A stretch of DNA of 64,000 nucleotides from CAWFLT01 sp963816795. Its GTDB lineage: Bacteria > Acidobacteriota > Vicinamibacteria > Vicinamibacterales > SCN-69-37. The number at the start of each line of letters is the position of its first letter. Within the stretch, counting starts at the first letter, position 1. Below, one piece after another: positions 55,250 through 63,980 of the stretch. Position numbers and translations under genes: made by a program. The DNA lies in contig CAWFLT010000006.1 of NCBI GenBank assembly GCA_963816795.1, forward strand, positions 372,001 through 436,000. Direction: 5' to 3'. The notes under the pieces are model-generated. The model searched no databases, had not been told where the DNA came from, and worked only from the letters and a program-made list of their open reading frames with translations.

Positions 55250-56599
55250 TCAGCGGGTCGTGTGCGTGCCGCCGACCACGCCAAGCACCTCGTCGAAGAT
55301 GGTGACGAGCGTGTCCGCCTGGTCGCGGCCGAGCACGAGCGGCGGGGCAAAGCGAATGGCGTTGCGGCCGGCACCGAGGATCAGCACGCCGCGCTGGAAC
55401 ATCTCCTGGACGACGCGGTCGCGCTCGGCCGTCGCGCGTTCCTTGGTCGTGCGGTCGCGCACGAGCTCGACGCCGATCATCAGCCCCTTGCCTCGCACAT
55501 CACCGATCAACGGATGCTTGTCCATCAAGGCGCGCAACCGGCCGATCAGGTAGTCGCCGACGACTTCGGCATTTCGGATCAAGCCGTTCTTGAGCAGGTT
55601 GATGGTCGCGAGCGAGGCGGCGCAGCTGACGGGATTCCCGCCAAACGTCGACGCGTGGGCGCCCGGCGGCCAGGTCATGATCTCGGCGCGCGCGCTCGTG
55701 ATGCCCAGCGGCAAACCCGACGCGATGCCCTTCGCCACCGTGACGATGTCCGCATCGATGCCGAAATGCTCGCACGCAAACATCCGTCCGGTCCGGCCCA
55801 TCCCCGACTGCACTTCGTCGGCGATCAGCAGGATGCCGTGCCGTTTGGTGAGCTCGCGCAGCCGCTGGTGAAACTCGACCGGCGGGACGACATAGCCGCC
55901 CTCACCCTGAATCGGCTCGACGATCACGGCCGCAACCTCGTCCGGCGAGACGAGATGGACGAGCACCTGATCCTCGAGGTAGTTCAGACACTCGGCGGCG
56001 CACGTGTCGGGCGTCGCCATCACCGGACACCGGTAGCAGTTGGCGTAGGGCGTATGAAACATGCCCGGCATCATCGGGCCGAAGCCGCGGCGCTGGACAA
56101 ACTTGCTCGACGTCGCCGCCAGCGATCCCATCGTACGCCCGTGGAACGATCCCAGGAACGCAATCATGTTGACGCGCCTGGTCGCGTACCGCGCCAGCTT
56201 GATGGCGGCTTCGTTGGCCTCGGTGCCGGAATTGCTGAAAAACGACCGCACCTCTCCCGTGCCGCCGCCGACCGGGACAATGCCCGCCATCTCCTCGGCG
56301 AGTTGCACCTGCGGCTCATAGTAGAAGTCGGTCCCCGACATGTGCAGGTACTTGTGCGCCTGCTCGACGATCGCCTTGATGACGTCGGGGTGTGAGTGCC
56401 CGGTGCCGGTGACCGCGATGCCAGCCGCGCAATCGAGAAAGACGTTCCCGTCGACGTCCTCCACGACCGCGCCCTCCCCTTTCGCCATCACGAACGGGTA
56501 GTCGCGCGTATACGAGGTCGACACCCGCGCTTTATCGCGCGCGATGATCGCTGCCGCTTTCGGACCCGGCAACGGCGTGGTGATGTGCGGGACCGCCAT
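55250..56599 (-). CDS. Class III aminotransferase (4-aminobutyrate/acetylornithine type)
   Basis: A 449-aa PLP enzyme from ATG 56599. Hallmarks: GNVFLDCAAGIAVTGTGHSHP, FFSNSGTEANEAAIKLAR, SFHGRTMGSLAATSSK, VAAVIVEPIQGEGGYVVPP, LIADEVQSGMGRTG and the Schiff-base lysine in VAKGIASGLPLG, then TFGGNPVSCAA. The YRCPVMATPDTCAAECLNYL segment is characteristic of the archaeal-like subgroup annotated as GabT/acetylornithine family. Some of that subgroup are amino-acid racemases, so substrate and gene symbol are left open. Two bases separate it from cysS upstream and six from rsmH downstream, so it is in one operon with them. Confidence 0.88.
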   Translation of the reverse strand: MAVPHITTPLPGPKAAAIIARDKARVSTSYTRDYPFVMAKGEGAVVEDVDGNVFLDCAAGIAVTGTGHSHPDVIKAIVEQAHKYLHMSGTDFYYEPQVQLAEEMAGIVPVGGGTGEVRSFFSNSGTEANEAAIKLARYATRRVNMIAFLGSFHGRTMGSLAATSSKFVQRRGFGPMMPGMFHTPYANCYRCPVMATPDTCAAECLNYLEDQVLVHLVSPDEVAAVIVEPIQGEGGYVVPPVEFHQRLRELTKRHGILLIADEVQSGMGRTGRMFACEHFGIDADIVTVAKGIASGLPLGITSARAEIMTWPPGAHASTFGGNPVSCAASLATINLLKNGLIRNAEVVGDYLIGRLRALMDKHPLIGDVRGKGLMIGVELVRDRTTKERATAERDRVVQEMFQRGVLILGAGRNAIRFAPPLVLGRDQADTLVTIFDEVLGVVGGTHTTR

Positions 56600-56601
56600 G
56601 G

Positions 56602-58014
56602 CTATTTTCTTTTCCACCGCGTGCCGGCGGAACTGTCCTCGAGAATGATTCCGCGCGCTTCGAGGTCCTGGCGGATCTGGTCGGCGCGAGCGAAGTTGCG
56701 TTGGCGCCGGGCCTCGCGGCGCTCGGCGATGAGTTGTTCGATCTCGGCGGGCGGGACGGGCGGCTGATCGTCTTCGGCGCGGCGCAAGGACAGGACGCCG
56801 AAAATCTGATCGAATTCGGCGAAGGCGTCGCGGACCGTCGCGGCGTCGGCGGCTCCCAGGCCGTCCGTGTTCATCGCGGCGTTCATTTCGCGCACCAGTT
56901 CGAACACGACGCCCTGGGCCGCGGGCACGTTCAAGTCGTCGGCAATGGCCTCGCGGAACGCGGCCCGGCCACGCGCGACACGGTCGGCGATCGCCGGGTG
57001 CGCGATGCCGCCCGTCACCTTGTCGAGACGCGCCAGGAAATCGGCCAGCCGCGTGACGGCAGCATCGGCCTGCGTGAGCACGTCCCAGTTGAAGGTGAGC
57101 TGCTTGCGGTAGTGCACGGAGATCAGCAGATACCTCAGCGACGACGCCCGGAACCCCTTGTCGAGGATGTCGCGCACCGTGTACACGTTGCCGAGCGACT
57201 TCGACATCTTCTCGTTGTCGAGGTTGAGAAACTCGACGTGCACCCAGAACCGGACGAATGGCTGGCCGGTCGCGCCCTCGGACTGGGCGATTTCGTTTTC
57301 GTGGTGCGGAAAGATCAGATCGATGCCGCCGCAGTGAATGTCGATCGGCGGCTCTCCCAGCAGGCGGAGCGCCATCGCCGAGCACTCGATATGCCAGCCG
57401 GGACGGCCCGGGCCGCACCCGAAGTCCCAGGTCGGCTCCCCCGGTTTGGTCGCCTTCCAGAGCACGAAGTCGCGCGCGTCCTGCTTGGTGTAGGAATCGG
57501 CATCGACGCGCGCCCCGGACTGGATCCCCTCGTGATCGAGCCGGGCGAGTTTGCCGTACGACGGAAAGCTCGCGATGCGAAAATAGACCGACCCGTCCGA
57601 CGTGTACGTGTGGCCGCGCTCGCCGAGCGACGTGATCATTGAGGTCATCGCCCGGAGGTTGACCTCGTCAGTCGCGCGGGGAGTCTCCTCGACCGGCTCG
57701 AGGCCCATCGCTGCCGCGTCCTCGCGAAACGCCGCGACGAACTGATCCGTGTAGTCGCGCAGCGACATCCCCGCTTCCTGCGAGGCCGCGATGGTCTTGT
57801 CGTCGACGTCCGTGAAGTTCATGACGTGACGGATGCCGTACCCTTCCTGGTATTTCAGGGCGCGCCGGAGCACGTCGAGGCTGACGAAGGTCCGAAAATT
57901 GCCGATGTGCCCGCGGGCGTAGACGGTCAGGCCGCACGAGTACATGCGGACCGTCCGGCCGTCTGCCGGGACAAACTCCTCTTCAGTTCGGCTGAGCGTG
58001 TTGAACAGGCGCAT
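56602..58014 (-). CDS. cysS: Cysteinyl-tRNA synthetase
   Basis: A 470-aa class I aminoacyl-tRNA synthetase charging tRNA-Cys. The HIGH-like motif reads HIGNFR. Zinc ligands are in MYSCGLTVY and GWHIECSAMA with HHENEIAQSE. The KMSKS loop is EKMSKSLGN. DHEGIQSGARVD and LRYLLISVHYRKQLTFNW are further family blocks. ATG 58014 lies three bases after the stop of a 93-codon gene, indicating co-transcription. Frame intact. Confidence 0.97.
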   Translation of the reverse strand: MRLFNTLSRTEEEFVPADGRTVRMYSCGLTVYARGHIGNFRTFVSLDVLRRALKYQEGYGIRHVMNFTDVDDKTIAASQEAGMSLRDYTDQFVAAFREDAAAMGLEPVEETPRATDEVNLRAMTSMITSLGERGHTYTSDGSVYFRIASFPSYGKLARLDHEGIQSGARVDADSYTKQDARDFVLWKATKPGEPTWDFGCGPGRPGWHIECSAMALRLLGEPPIDIHCGGIDLIFPHHENEIAQSEGATGQPFVRFWVHVEFLNLDNEKMSKSLGNVYTVRDILDKGFRASSLRYLLISVHYRKQLTFNWDVLTQADAAVTRLADFLARLDKVTGGIAHPAIADRVARGRAAFREAIADDLNVPAAQGVVFELVREMNAAMNTDGLGAADAATVRDAFAEFDQIFGVLSLRRAEDDQPPVPPAEIEQLIAERREARRQRNFARADQIRQDLEARGIILEDSSAGTRWKRK

Positions 58015-58017
58015 CGG

Positions 58018-58299
58018 TCACGACTTGAGCGCAAGCGGCCGGGTGACCGTTTGCGAACGGCCGGCGTGGGTCAGCTCGACCTCGACGCCGCCGGAAGTCG
58101 ACCGAAACGCGAGCTCGATGGCCGCCGTGTCCCCCGCCTCAGCCGCCAGCTGGTCCACCGCCGCTTTGACGTCAGCCGCGATGCCCTGGGCATCCGACGT
58201 CGCTCCCCCGATCACTTCCACGTACCGGCTCGCGACCTCGGGGACCAGCGCGCGGAACCGGCTATCGGCGGCGACTGTCAGGCGGAACGGATCAGGCAT
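58018..58299 (-). CDS. Small protein resembling the N-terminal part of RsbW-type anti-sigma factors
   Basis: A 93-aa cytosolic protein beginning DPFRLTVAADSRFRALVPEVASRYVEVIGG, with a helix DAQGIAADVKAAVDQLAAEAG and two strands (AAIELAFRSTSGGVEVELTHAG). The start recalls the FxLxVPAdxxxLxxVR opening of HATPase_c anti-sigma factors, but the ATP-binding N and G boxes are absent. It is therefore a degenerate or shortened relative, or only a similar fold. It heads the operon with cysS. Confidence 0.55.
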   Translation of the reverse strand: MPDPFRLTVAADSRFRALVPEVASRYVEVIGGATSDAQGIAADVKAAVDQLAAEAGDTAAIELAFRSTSGGVEVELTHAGRSQTVTRPLALKS

Positions 58300-58330
58300 G
58301 CGGGGAAGATGTTATCAGAGCAGGTGCAGG

Positions 58331-58466
58331 GCGCACGGCGCGGCCCGAGCGCGGGGGGTGGGCCCCCGCGCACGTAAAGCTGACACTCACGCCACATAGA
58401 GTCAGCGCTCACTACTGGGGCGCGGGCCACCCCCGCGCCTCGGGCCAGCGCCGCCTGCGGCGCTGG
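58331..58466. repeat. Large GC-rich palindromic element, copy 2
   Basis: Shares with 20248-20436 the pairing of CGGCCCGAG and GGGGGTGGGCCC-type arms with their complements. The outer hairpin CAGCGCCGCCTGCGGCGCTG sits on the right arm only. The central 45 bp (AGCTGAC...GTCAGCGCT) is again a small inverted repeat of different sequence. It fills the gap between ribF and the 93-codon gene on the same strand. Confidence 0.8.
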
Positions 58467-58477
58467 ATGCCAACTTC

Positions 58478-59413
58478 TTAGACGCTAATCCCGTCGAGAA
58501 TCTCGCGCGCCTTGGCGCAGTCCATGGCGATCTGCGCTTTGAGGCCCGACAGCTCGTCGAAGCGAGCTTCGGCGCGGATCCATTTGACGAACGCGAGGCG
58601 CAGGCGTTTGCCGTACAGATCGTGCTCCCCGTCGAGCAGGAACGTCTCGACCGTGACCGGCCCGGCCTCGACGACCGTGGGACGGACGCCGATGCTCGTC
58701 ACGGAAGGATGGTACACGCCGTCGACGAGCGCCACGGTCGCATAAATCCCGATCGCCGGCACCAGATCGTTGGCGACCTGGAGGTTCGCGGTCGGAAACC
58801 CCAGCTCGCGGCCGAGCGCGGCGCCGTGCACGACCGTGCCATCCACGAAGTAGTGATGACCGAGGAGCGCTCCCGCCTCGTCGACTCTCCCTTCGGCCAC
58901 CAGATGCCGAATCCGCGTGCTCGAGACGACGAAATCCTTGTACCGCACCGGGTCGATCTTTTCCGTCCGAAAGCCGCGATCCTCGCCGAGGGCGCGCAGC
59001 AGCGTGAACGTCCCGGAGCGATCGCGGCCGAACAGGAAGTTCTCGCCGACCCAGACCTCGGCGACCTGCAGCCAGTCGACGAGCACCGTCTCGACGAACG
59101 TCTCGGGCTCCCACCGCGACAGTTCCATCGTGAACCTGACGATGGCGACGCCCTGCAGCCCGGCACGCTCGAACGCTTCGAGCTTCTGATCGAGCGTCAT
59201 GAGCAGCGGCGGCGCCTTGTCCGGCCGCAGCACGCGTGGCGGATGCGGATCGAAAATCATCGCCACCGCCGTGCCGCTGCGCTCGGCCGCGCGGCGCCTG
59301 ACCTGCTCGATGAGCCGGAGGTGCCCGCGATGCAAGCCGTCGAAATTGCCCAGGGCGGCGATCGGACGCGGCCACCTGGGACGACGGCCGTCGGGGAACC
59401 ACGCCGTCTGCAT
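58478..59413 (-). CDS. ribF: Bifunctional riboflavin kinase/FAD synthetase
   Basis: A 311-aa enzyme making FMN then FAD from riboflavin. The N-terminal adenylyltransferase has IAALGNFDGLHRGH, MIFDPHPPRVLRP, VWVGENFLFGRDRSG and the SSTRIRHLVAEG motif. The C-terminal kinase has GRELGFPTANLQV, the GIYATVALVDG strand and VRPTV with the catalytic ETFLLD segment. ATG 59413 shares one base with the TGA of the upstream MBL gene (TGATG), so translation is coupled. Confidence 0.96.
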   Translation of the reverse strand: MQTAWFPDGRRPRWPRPIAALGNFDGLHRGHLRLIEQVRRRAAERSGTAVAMIFDPHPPRVLRPDKAPPLLMTLDQKLEAFERAGLQGVAIVRFTMELSRWEPETFVETVLVDWLQVAEVWVGENFLFGRDRSGTFTLLRALGEDRGFRTEKIDPVRYKDFVVSSTRIRHLVAEGRVDEAGALLGHHYFVDGTVVHGAALGRELGFPTANLQVANDLVPAIGIYATVALVDGVYHPSVTSIGVRPTVVEAGPVTVETFLLDGEHDLYGKRLRLAFVKWIRAEARFDELSGLKAQIAMDCAKAREILDGISV

Positions 59414-60180
59414 CAGACGACATCCACCACGAGCCCGTCGTGCGCCAGCGCGACGCCGGGCGGCAGCGTCGCCGAGGTCGCTTCGTGGCCGAGCTCATGC
59501 GCAATATGCGTGAAGAACGTCTGACGCGCTCCGATCGTCCGCGCCATCGCGATCGCTTCGGCGAGATTGAAATGCGTCGGATGCGGGCGATGCCGCAGCG
59601 CGTCGAGGACGAGACAGTCCAGGCCGCCAAGCAGCGCCAGCGACGATTCCGGGATCCGATTGCAGTCTGTCAGATAGGCCATGCGGCCGAAGCGAAATCC
59701 CAGGACGTCCCACGGCCCGTGCTTGACAGGAACGGGCACGACTTCCTGCCGGCCGATCGAGAACCGCCCGCCAATCGGCCACAACACGAGATCGGGCACG
59801 CCGCCGCCTCTCGGCGCGCCCGGCTCGAAGACATAACTGAACGTGCGCCGCAGGTTGTCGAGCGTCGGGGCGTCGGCGTAGACCGGGATCGCGCGCCGGC
59901 TCAGCGCGTTGTACCGCCGCAACTCGTCGAGCCCCATCATGTGATCGGCATGCGCATGAGTGAAGAACACCGCATCCAGACGCCGAACGTCGTACCGCAG
60001 CGCCTGCATCCGCAGGTCAGGCGTCGTGTCGACCAGCACGCGGACACCGTCGTCGAGATCGACGACGATCGACGGCCGCAAGCGCGCATCGCGCGGGTCC
60101 GTCGATCGGCACACCGCACAGTCGCATCCGATCATCGGAACGCCGTGCGACGTCCCGGTCCCGAGAAACAACACGCGCAC
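59413..60180 (-). CDS. MBL-fold phosphodiesterase (PhnP-like)
   Basis: A 255-aa metallo-beta-lactamase-fold hydrolase. GTG 60180 is chosen; further upstream the frame is translated tandem repeat. It opens VRVLFLGTGTSHGVPMIGCDC, with two cysteines (CDCAVC) like the structural zinc site of PhnP. Metal-binding motif HxHxDH is THAHADHMMG. Further ligand motifs are VKHGPWDVLG, YLTDCNRI and FFTHIAHELGHE. PhnP-type enzymes hydrolyse 5-phosphoribosyl-1,2-cyclic phosphate, but no phn genes are nearby, so the substrate is open. Coupled to ribF. Confidence 0.88.
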   Translation of the reverse strand: MRVLFLGTGTSHGVPMIGCDCAVCRSTDPRDARLRPSIVVDLDDGVRVLVDTTPDLRMQALRYDVRRLDAVFFTHAHADHMMGLDELRRYNALSRRAIPVYADAPTLDNLRRTFSYVFEPGAPRGGGVPDLVLWPIGGRFSIGRQEVVPVPVKHGPWDVLGFRFGRMAYLTDCNRIPESSLALLGGLDCLVLDALRHRPHPTHFNLAEAIAMARTIGARQTFFTHIAHELGHEATSATLPPGVALAHDGLVVDVV

Positions 60181-60189
60181 GAATTCAGG

Positions 60190-60560
60190 ATGGTACCATC
60201 CAAATCGACAATCGGGGAAACGGCAATCGACCATGGCAAACAAATCGGGGAATCGGCAATCTCGATCGGGGAATCGGCAATCCAGGATGGACAATCGGCA
60301 ATCGGCAACGGTTGATCGGCAATCGGGGAATCGGCAATCGAGGATGGACAATCGGCAATCGGCAACGGTCGATCGGCAATCGGGGAATCGGCAATCGAGG
60401 ATGGACAATCGGCAATCGGCAACGGTCGATCGGCAATCGGGGAATCGGCAATCGGGGATGGGTAATCGGCAATCGGCACCGGTCGATCGGAAATCGGGGA
60501 ATCGACCATCGGGGATCGACAATCGGCAATCGGCGGATCCGGCGTCGATCGACAATCGGC
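60190..60560. repeat. 57-bp tandem array of AATCGGCA-type subunits
   Basis: About 370 bp built from 8-bp subunits (AATCGGCA, AATCGGGG), organised in a 57-bp higher-order period that recurs at least three times between about 60280 and 60470. It becomes looser towards 60560. Since 57 is a multiple of three, frames on both strands stay open across it, giving repeated 19-residue peptides that I take as non-coding. It separates the divergent MBL and mazG genes. Confidence 0.85.
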
Positions 60561-60601
60561 CGGCGGCGATCGCGGCGCGGGCGGGGCGGGCGGGGCGCGC
60601 G

Positions 60602-61498
60602 TTGGCGCGGCTGACGCACGTGATGGCGATCCTGCGATCGCCGCGCGGGTGCCCCTGGGATCGGAAGCAGACGCACGAGACGTTGCGGCCGTTCTTGCTC
60701 GAAGAGACCTATGAAGCGCTGGATACGATCGATCGTGGCGACCTCGATGGACTCTGTGGCGAGCTCGGCGACGTCCTGTTTCAATGCGTCTTTCATGCCC
60801 AGATCGCGGCCGAGGCCGGGCGCTTCGAGATCGCTGATGCGGTGGCCGCGATCACCGGAAAGCTGATTCGCCGGCATCCGCACGTCTTCGCGCCGAGCGG
60901 GCGCACCCTGACGGCCGCCGATCGGCGCCGCCAATCCGCGCGGACGGCGAGCGCGGTCCTCGAGCAGTGGGAACAGATCAAAGCGCGCGAACAGGCTGAG
61001 GCCGGACGGCAGACGCGTGTGCTGGCGGGCGTGCCGCAGTCGATGCCGGCGCTGCTTCGCGCGCACGAGATCGGCTCGCGCGTCGGGGCGGTCGGATTCG
61101 ATTGGCCCGACGCGGCGGGCGTGATGGCCAAGATCGAGGAAGAAGTCGGCGAGCTTCGTGAGGCGCTGGCGCAGACGCCGGCACGGTCGGCGGAGGAATT
61201 CGGCGACCTCCTGTTTTCGCTCGCCAATCTCGGCCGCAAGCTCGGCCTCGACGCCGAATCGGCGCTGCGCCAGGCCAACGACAAGTTCACGCGTCGATTC
61301 GACGCCCTCGAAGCCGCCTTCGATGCCGCCGGGCGATCGATCCACGGGGCGTCGCCGGCCGATCTCGAAGCCGAGTGGGCGCGCGTCAAGTCCTCAACCG
61401 CCACAGCCCCAGCCGCCACGATCGGCCGCCCATCGTCTTCACCTCGACCGAAGCGCCGTCAGTCTCGAGGATCACGGCGCCGTCGCGGTCAGTCCTGA
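60602..61498 (+). CDS. mazG: Nucleoside triphosphate pyrophosphohydrolase MazG
   Basis: An all-alpha NTP pyrophosphatase removing abnormal or excess nucleotides. Two MazG repeats are seen. The first has RSPRGCPWDRKQTHETLRPF, the metal-binding EETYEALDTI and ELGDVLFQCVFHA. The second has IEEEVGELREAL and EEFGDLLFSLANLGRKLG. The start is uncertain: TTG 60602 gives a normal MazG N-terminus, while ATGs further upstream (60233 onward) would add repeat-encoded residues. The C-terminal 35 residues are basic and run 113 bp into the convergent comEC gene, so the true stop may be masked. Length as given is 298 aa. Confidence 0.88.
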   Translation: MARLTHVMAILRSPRGCPWDRKQTHETLRPFLLEETYEALDTIDRGDLDGLCGELGDVLFQCVFHAQIAAEAGRFEIADAVAAITGKLIRRHPHVFAPSGRTLTAADRRRQSARTASAVLEQWEQIKAREQAEAGRQTRVLAGVPQSMPALLRAHEIGSRVGAVGFDWPDAAGVMAKIEEEVGELREALAQTPARSAEEFGDLLFSLANLGRKLGLDAESALRQANDKFTRRFDALEAAFDAAGRSIHGASPADLEAEWARVKSSTATAPAATIGRPSSSPRPKRRQSRGSRRRRGQS

Positions 61499-63902
61499 AG
61501 AGCTCGACCCCGGCGGCCTCGAGGCGGCGCACGACATCAGGCGCTGGATGGCCGAACACGTTGCCTCGCCCGGCACTGATGATCGCCATCTGCGGACGGA
61601 AACGAGACAGCAGGCCGGCCGACGTCGAGGTCCGGCTGCCATGGTGGCCGACTTTCAGCACACGCAGCGGCCCGACGTCCGGTCTCCGTCAGCGCTCCAG
61701 CTTCGAACTCCGCACCTGCATCTCCGGTCAACAGGAAATCCGCCGCGCCGTAACGAAGGCGAATGACGACTGAGTCGTCGTTGCGAACCCGCTGGCGTTC
61801 CCACTCGGGACGCGGTGGATGCAACACCTCCACACCGACGCCGGCGATCTCGAATGACTCTCCCGCTTGCACTCGCCGCCAGACGGCCCCACGCGCCAGC
61901 GCCGTCTGGCGGAGCGCTGCGAGCTCCGGGTGCGGCGGCACCGGCACACCCTCCCAAATCTCCGCAGGCGCGAGCGCCTCCGCCACCGCCGCGGCGCCGC
62001 CCACGTGATCCTGATCGCCGTGGGTGACGACCAGCCATCGTCAGCCGGCGCACGCCGCTGGCCCAGGCCGCGGGCGTCACGACGCGGCCGCCGACATCGA
62101 AGACGCCGGGCCCGCCACCGGCGTCGATGAGCATCGACTGGCCCAGGGGAAACTGCACCAGGATGGCCTCGCCCTGCCCGACATCGAGAATCGACACCCG
62201 CAACCGGCCTGGTCCGGGCGCCAGCCGGCCGGTGAATGGTGCCGTCACGATGACGATCAGCGCTGCCGCAGCCGTCACCATCGCGGCTCGCCGAAGGCGA
62301 GCTCCCGAGTGCGGCACCATCACCGCGGTGACGGCCGTGTAGTACACGCCAATCCAGACCAACGGCGGCGGCGGAATGCGCCACGAGAGCCACGGGAACA
62401 GATCGACGAGCTGGGCCGACACCACCAGGGCCTCCGCCGCCCGGCCCGCAAGCGCCCCGTTGATCGACGCCAGGTCCGGCCACACCGCGCTGATGCCAAC
62501 GGCCGCCATGCCGGCGAGTTGTGCCACCGTCATCGCAGGAATCGCGACGAAATTGAGCGCCAGACCGGCGATGCCGACACGCGAGAAGACCGACGCCGCG
62601 ATTGGCAGGAGCGCGAGCTCGGCGGCGATCGACGCGGCCAGGAGCGCCACCAGCACGCGCACCATCAGCGCCCACGCTCGCCGGCGCGCCCGCGGGGCCG
62701 GCGATTGCCGCGCGGCCGCAGCCGGAGGGCCGACGATCGCGTTGGTCAGGCGGCCAGCGACGAGGATGATGCCGAGGGCCGCTCCGAACGACAGCCACGC
62801 GCCGACGTCGATCACGGCGATCGGGTCGGCAATCGTCACCAGCACCGCGGTCGTCGCCAGCACGTACAGCGAGCGCGGCGCGAGGCCGACCGGCATCACT
62901 GCCGAGGTAGAGACAGGCCGCCGTCACTGCGCGCGTCACCGACGCCTCCCCGCCCACCACGAAGCCGTACGCCGTGACGAATCCGACCGCGACCAGTGAT
63001 CCCAGGCGCGGCGATCGGAGCAGCAGCCGCGTCGCGGCGAATACGAGCGCGGTCAGCACCGCGACGTTGCCGCCCGAGATGGCGATCACGTGATACGTGC
63101 CCGCGGCCTGCAACCGGCGCTGAACGTCGTCTGAGAGCCCGGCGCGATCGCCGATCAGGATCGCCGTGACAATGCCGGCGGCCTGCTGGCGGCTGACGGG
63201 AACGTGACGCACGATCGCGGCGCGGACGGACCGGCGAGCGGCGGCAGCCCACTCGTCCGGCCAGGCGCCGCGATCGATCTCGACGAGCGCGGCGCTCTTG
63301 ATCGCACCGGTGAGGTCGAATGACCGGCGGAGCGCCTGCCACAGGAGGTTGGGGCCGCCGGGGTTGACCGCGACCGGCGGCCGTCGCAGCAGCACGGGCG
63401 CGCGGATCCGGCGGCCCGCCGTCCAGGCGGACGCCTGGGCGGCGGCCAGCGTGCCGGCGACGTGCACCTGCACCCGACCGGGCGCGCGGATCCATCCGCC
63501 GTCGTCCGCACGAAGCGACGTCACGTCGATCGTCAGCCGGACGCCGCCCTCGACGAGGGCGGCGTCCGTGCGCAGATAGCCGTCGATCGGCACGACGCCG
63601 GCGGCGCGGTCGCCGGACCCGGCGGCCGCGTCGAACCACGCCAGCAGCGGCGGGGCGAGCGCGCGCTCGCGAGCGAGCGCGCCGTGGGCGGTGGCGCCGC
63701 ACAGCAGGGCGGCGAGGACCAGGGTCCGAGCAAGCGCACCGCGCCCGGCGGCGAGCGCCAGGGAGGCGAGCAACACGGCGCACGCGAGGGCGTCGGCCGG
63801 AGTGGCGGCAGGCGTCGTGACGCCTGCCGCCGCCCCGGCGAGGACGACGAGCGCGATCGCCAGGCCGGGAGCCACGCCGCCGCTGGTGCAAGATTCGCGC
63901 AC
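61386..63902 (-). CDS. comEC: ComEC/Rec2 family DNA uptake channel protein, three frame interruptions
   Basis: About 838 aa reconstructed from GTG 63902. Helices and an N-terminal OB-like region come first. The Competence domain follows (GIVTAILIGDRAGLSDDVQ, YHVIAISGGNVAVLTAL, VVGGEASVTRAVTAACLYL, ADPIAVIDVGAWLSFGAALG). A C-terminal MBL domain has SILDVGQGEAILVQFP, MLIDAGGG, THGDQDHVGGAA, LLTGDAG and VLKVGHHGSRTST. Ignoring one base at 62900, 62038 and 61680 rejoins the parts exactly at conserved positions. ComEC passes single-stranded DNA through the inner membrane in natural transformation. No other com genes are in view. Confidence 0.92.
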
Positions 63903-63935
63903 ACGCGCGCTCAGGCGCGGGGCGCGGCGAATGTG

Positions 63936-63980
63936 GCAGAAATTGCAAAACGACCTCTGAGGTCGTTTTGCAATTTCTGC
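63936..63980. repeat. 45-bp perfect palindrome
   Basis: Arms 63936-63957 and 63959-63980 are exact 22-bp reverse complements (GCAGAAATTGCAAAACGACC...) around a single central T. It lies 33 bp upstream of the comEC start. AT-rich compared with its surroundings. It could be an operator for a large dimer, a replication or transposon end, or a palindromic repeat. Confidence 0.9.

Noticed and set aside
54308..58299. dcw cell-division cluster starting at rsmH
   Set aside because: rsmH is often the first gene of dcw, but here it is the last gene of its group, and a DUF4126 gene on the other strand overlaps it. No ftsL, ftsI or mur genes are present.
60181..60555. N-terminal extension of the MBL phosphodiesterase
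   Set aside because: The frame is open but encodes only repeats of DCRLSILDCRFPDCRS type derived from the 57-bp array. The conserved protein begins at GTG 60180 with the first beta strand.
2959..63902. Genome-wide programmed +1 frameshifting
   Set aside because: The one-direction bias is striking, but the sites share no slippery codon, stop codon or stimulatory structure, and the inserted base and context differ each time. Many long genes nearby have none. Insertion-biased sequence error explains it more simply.
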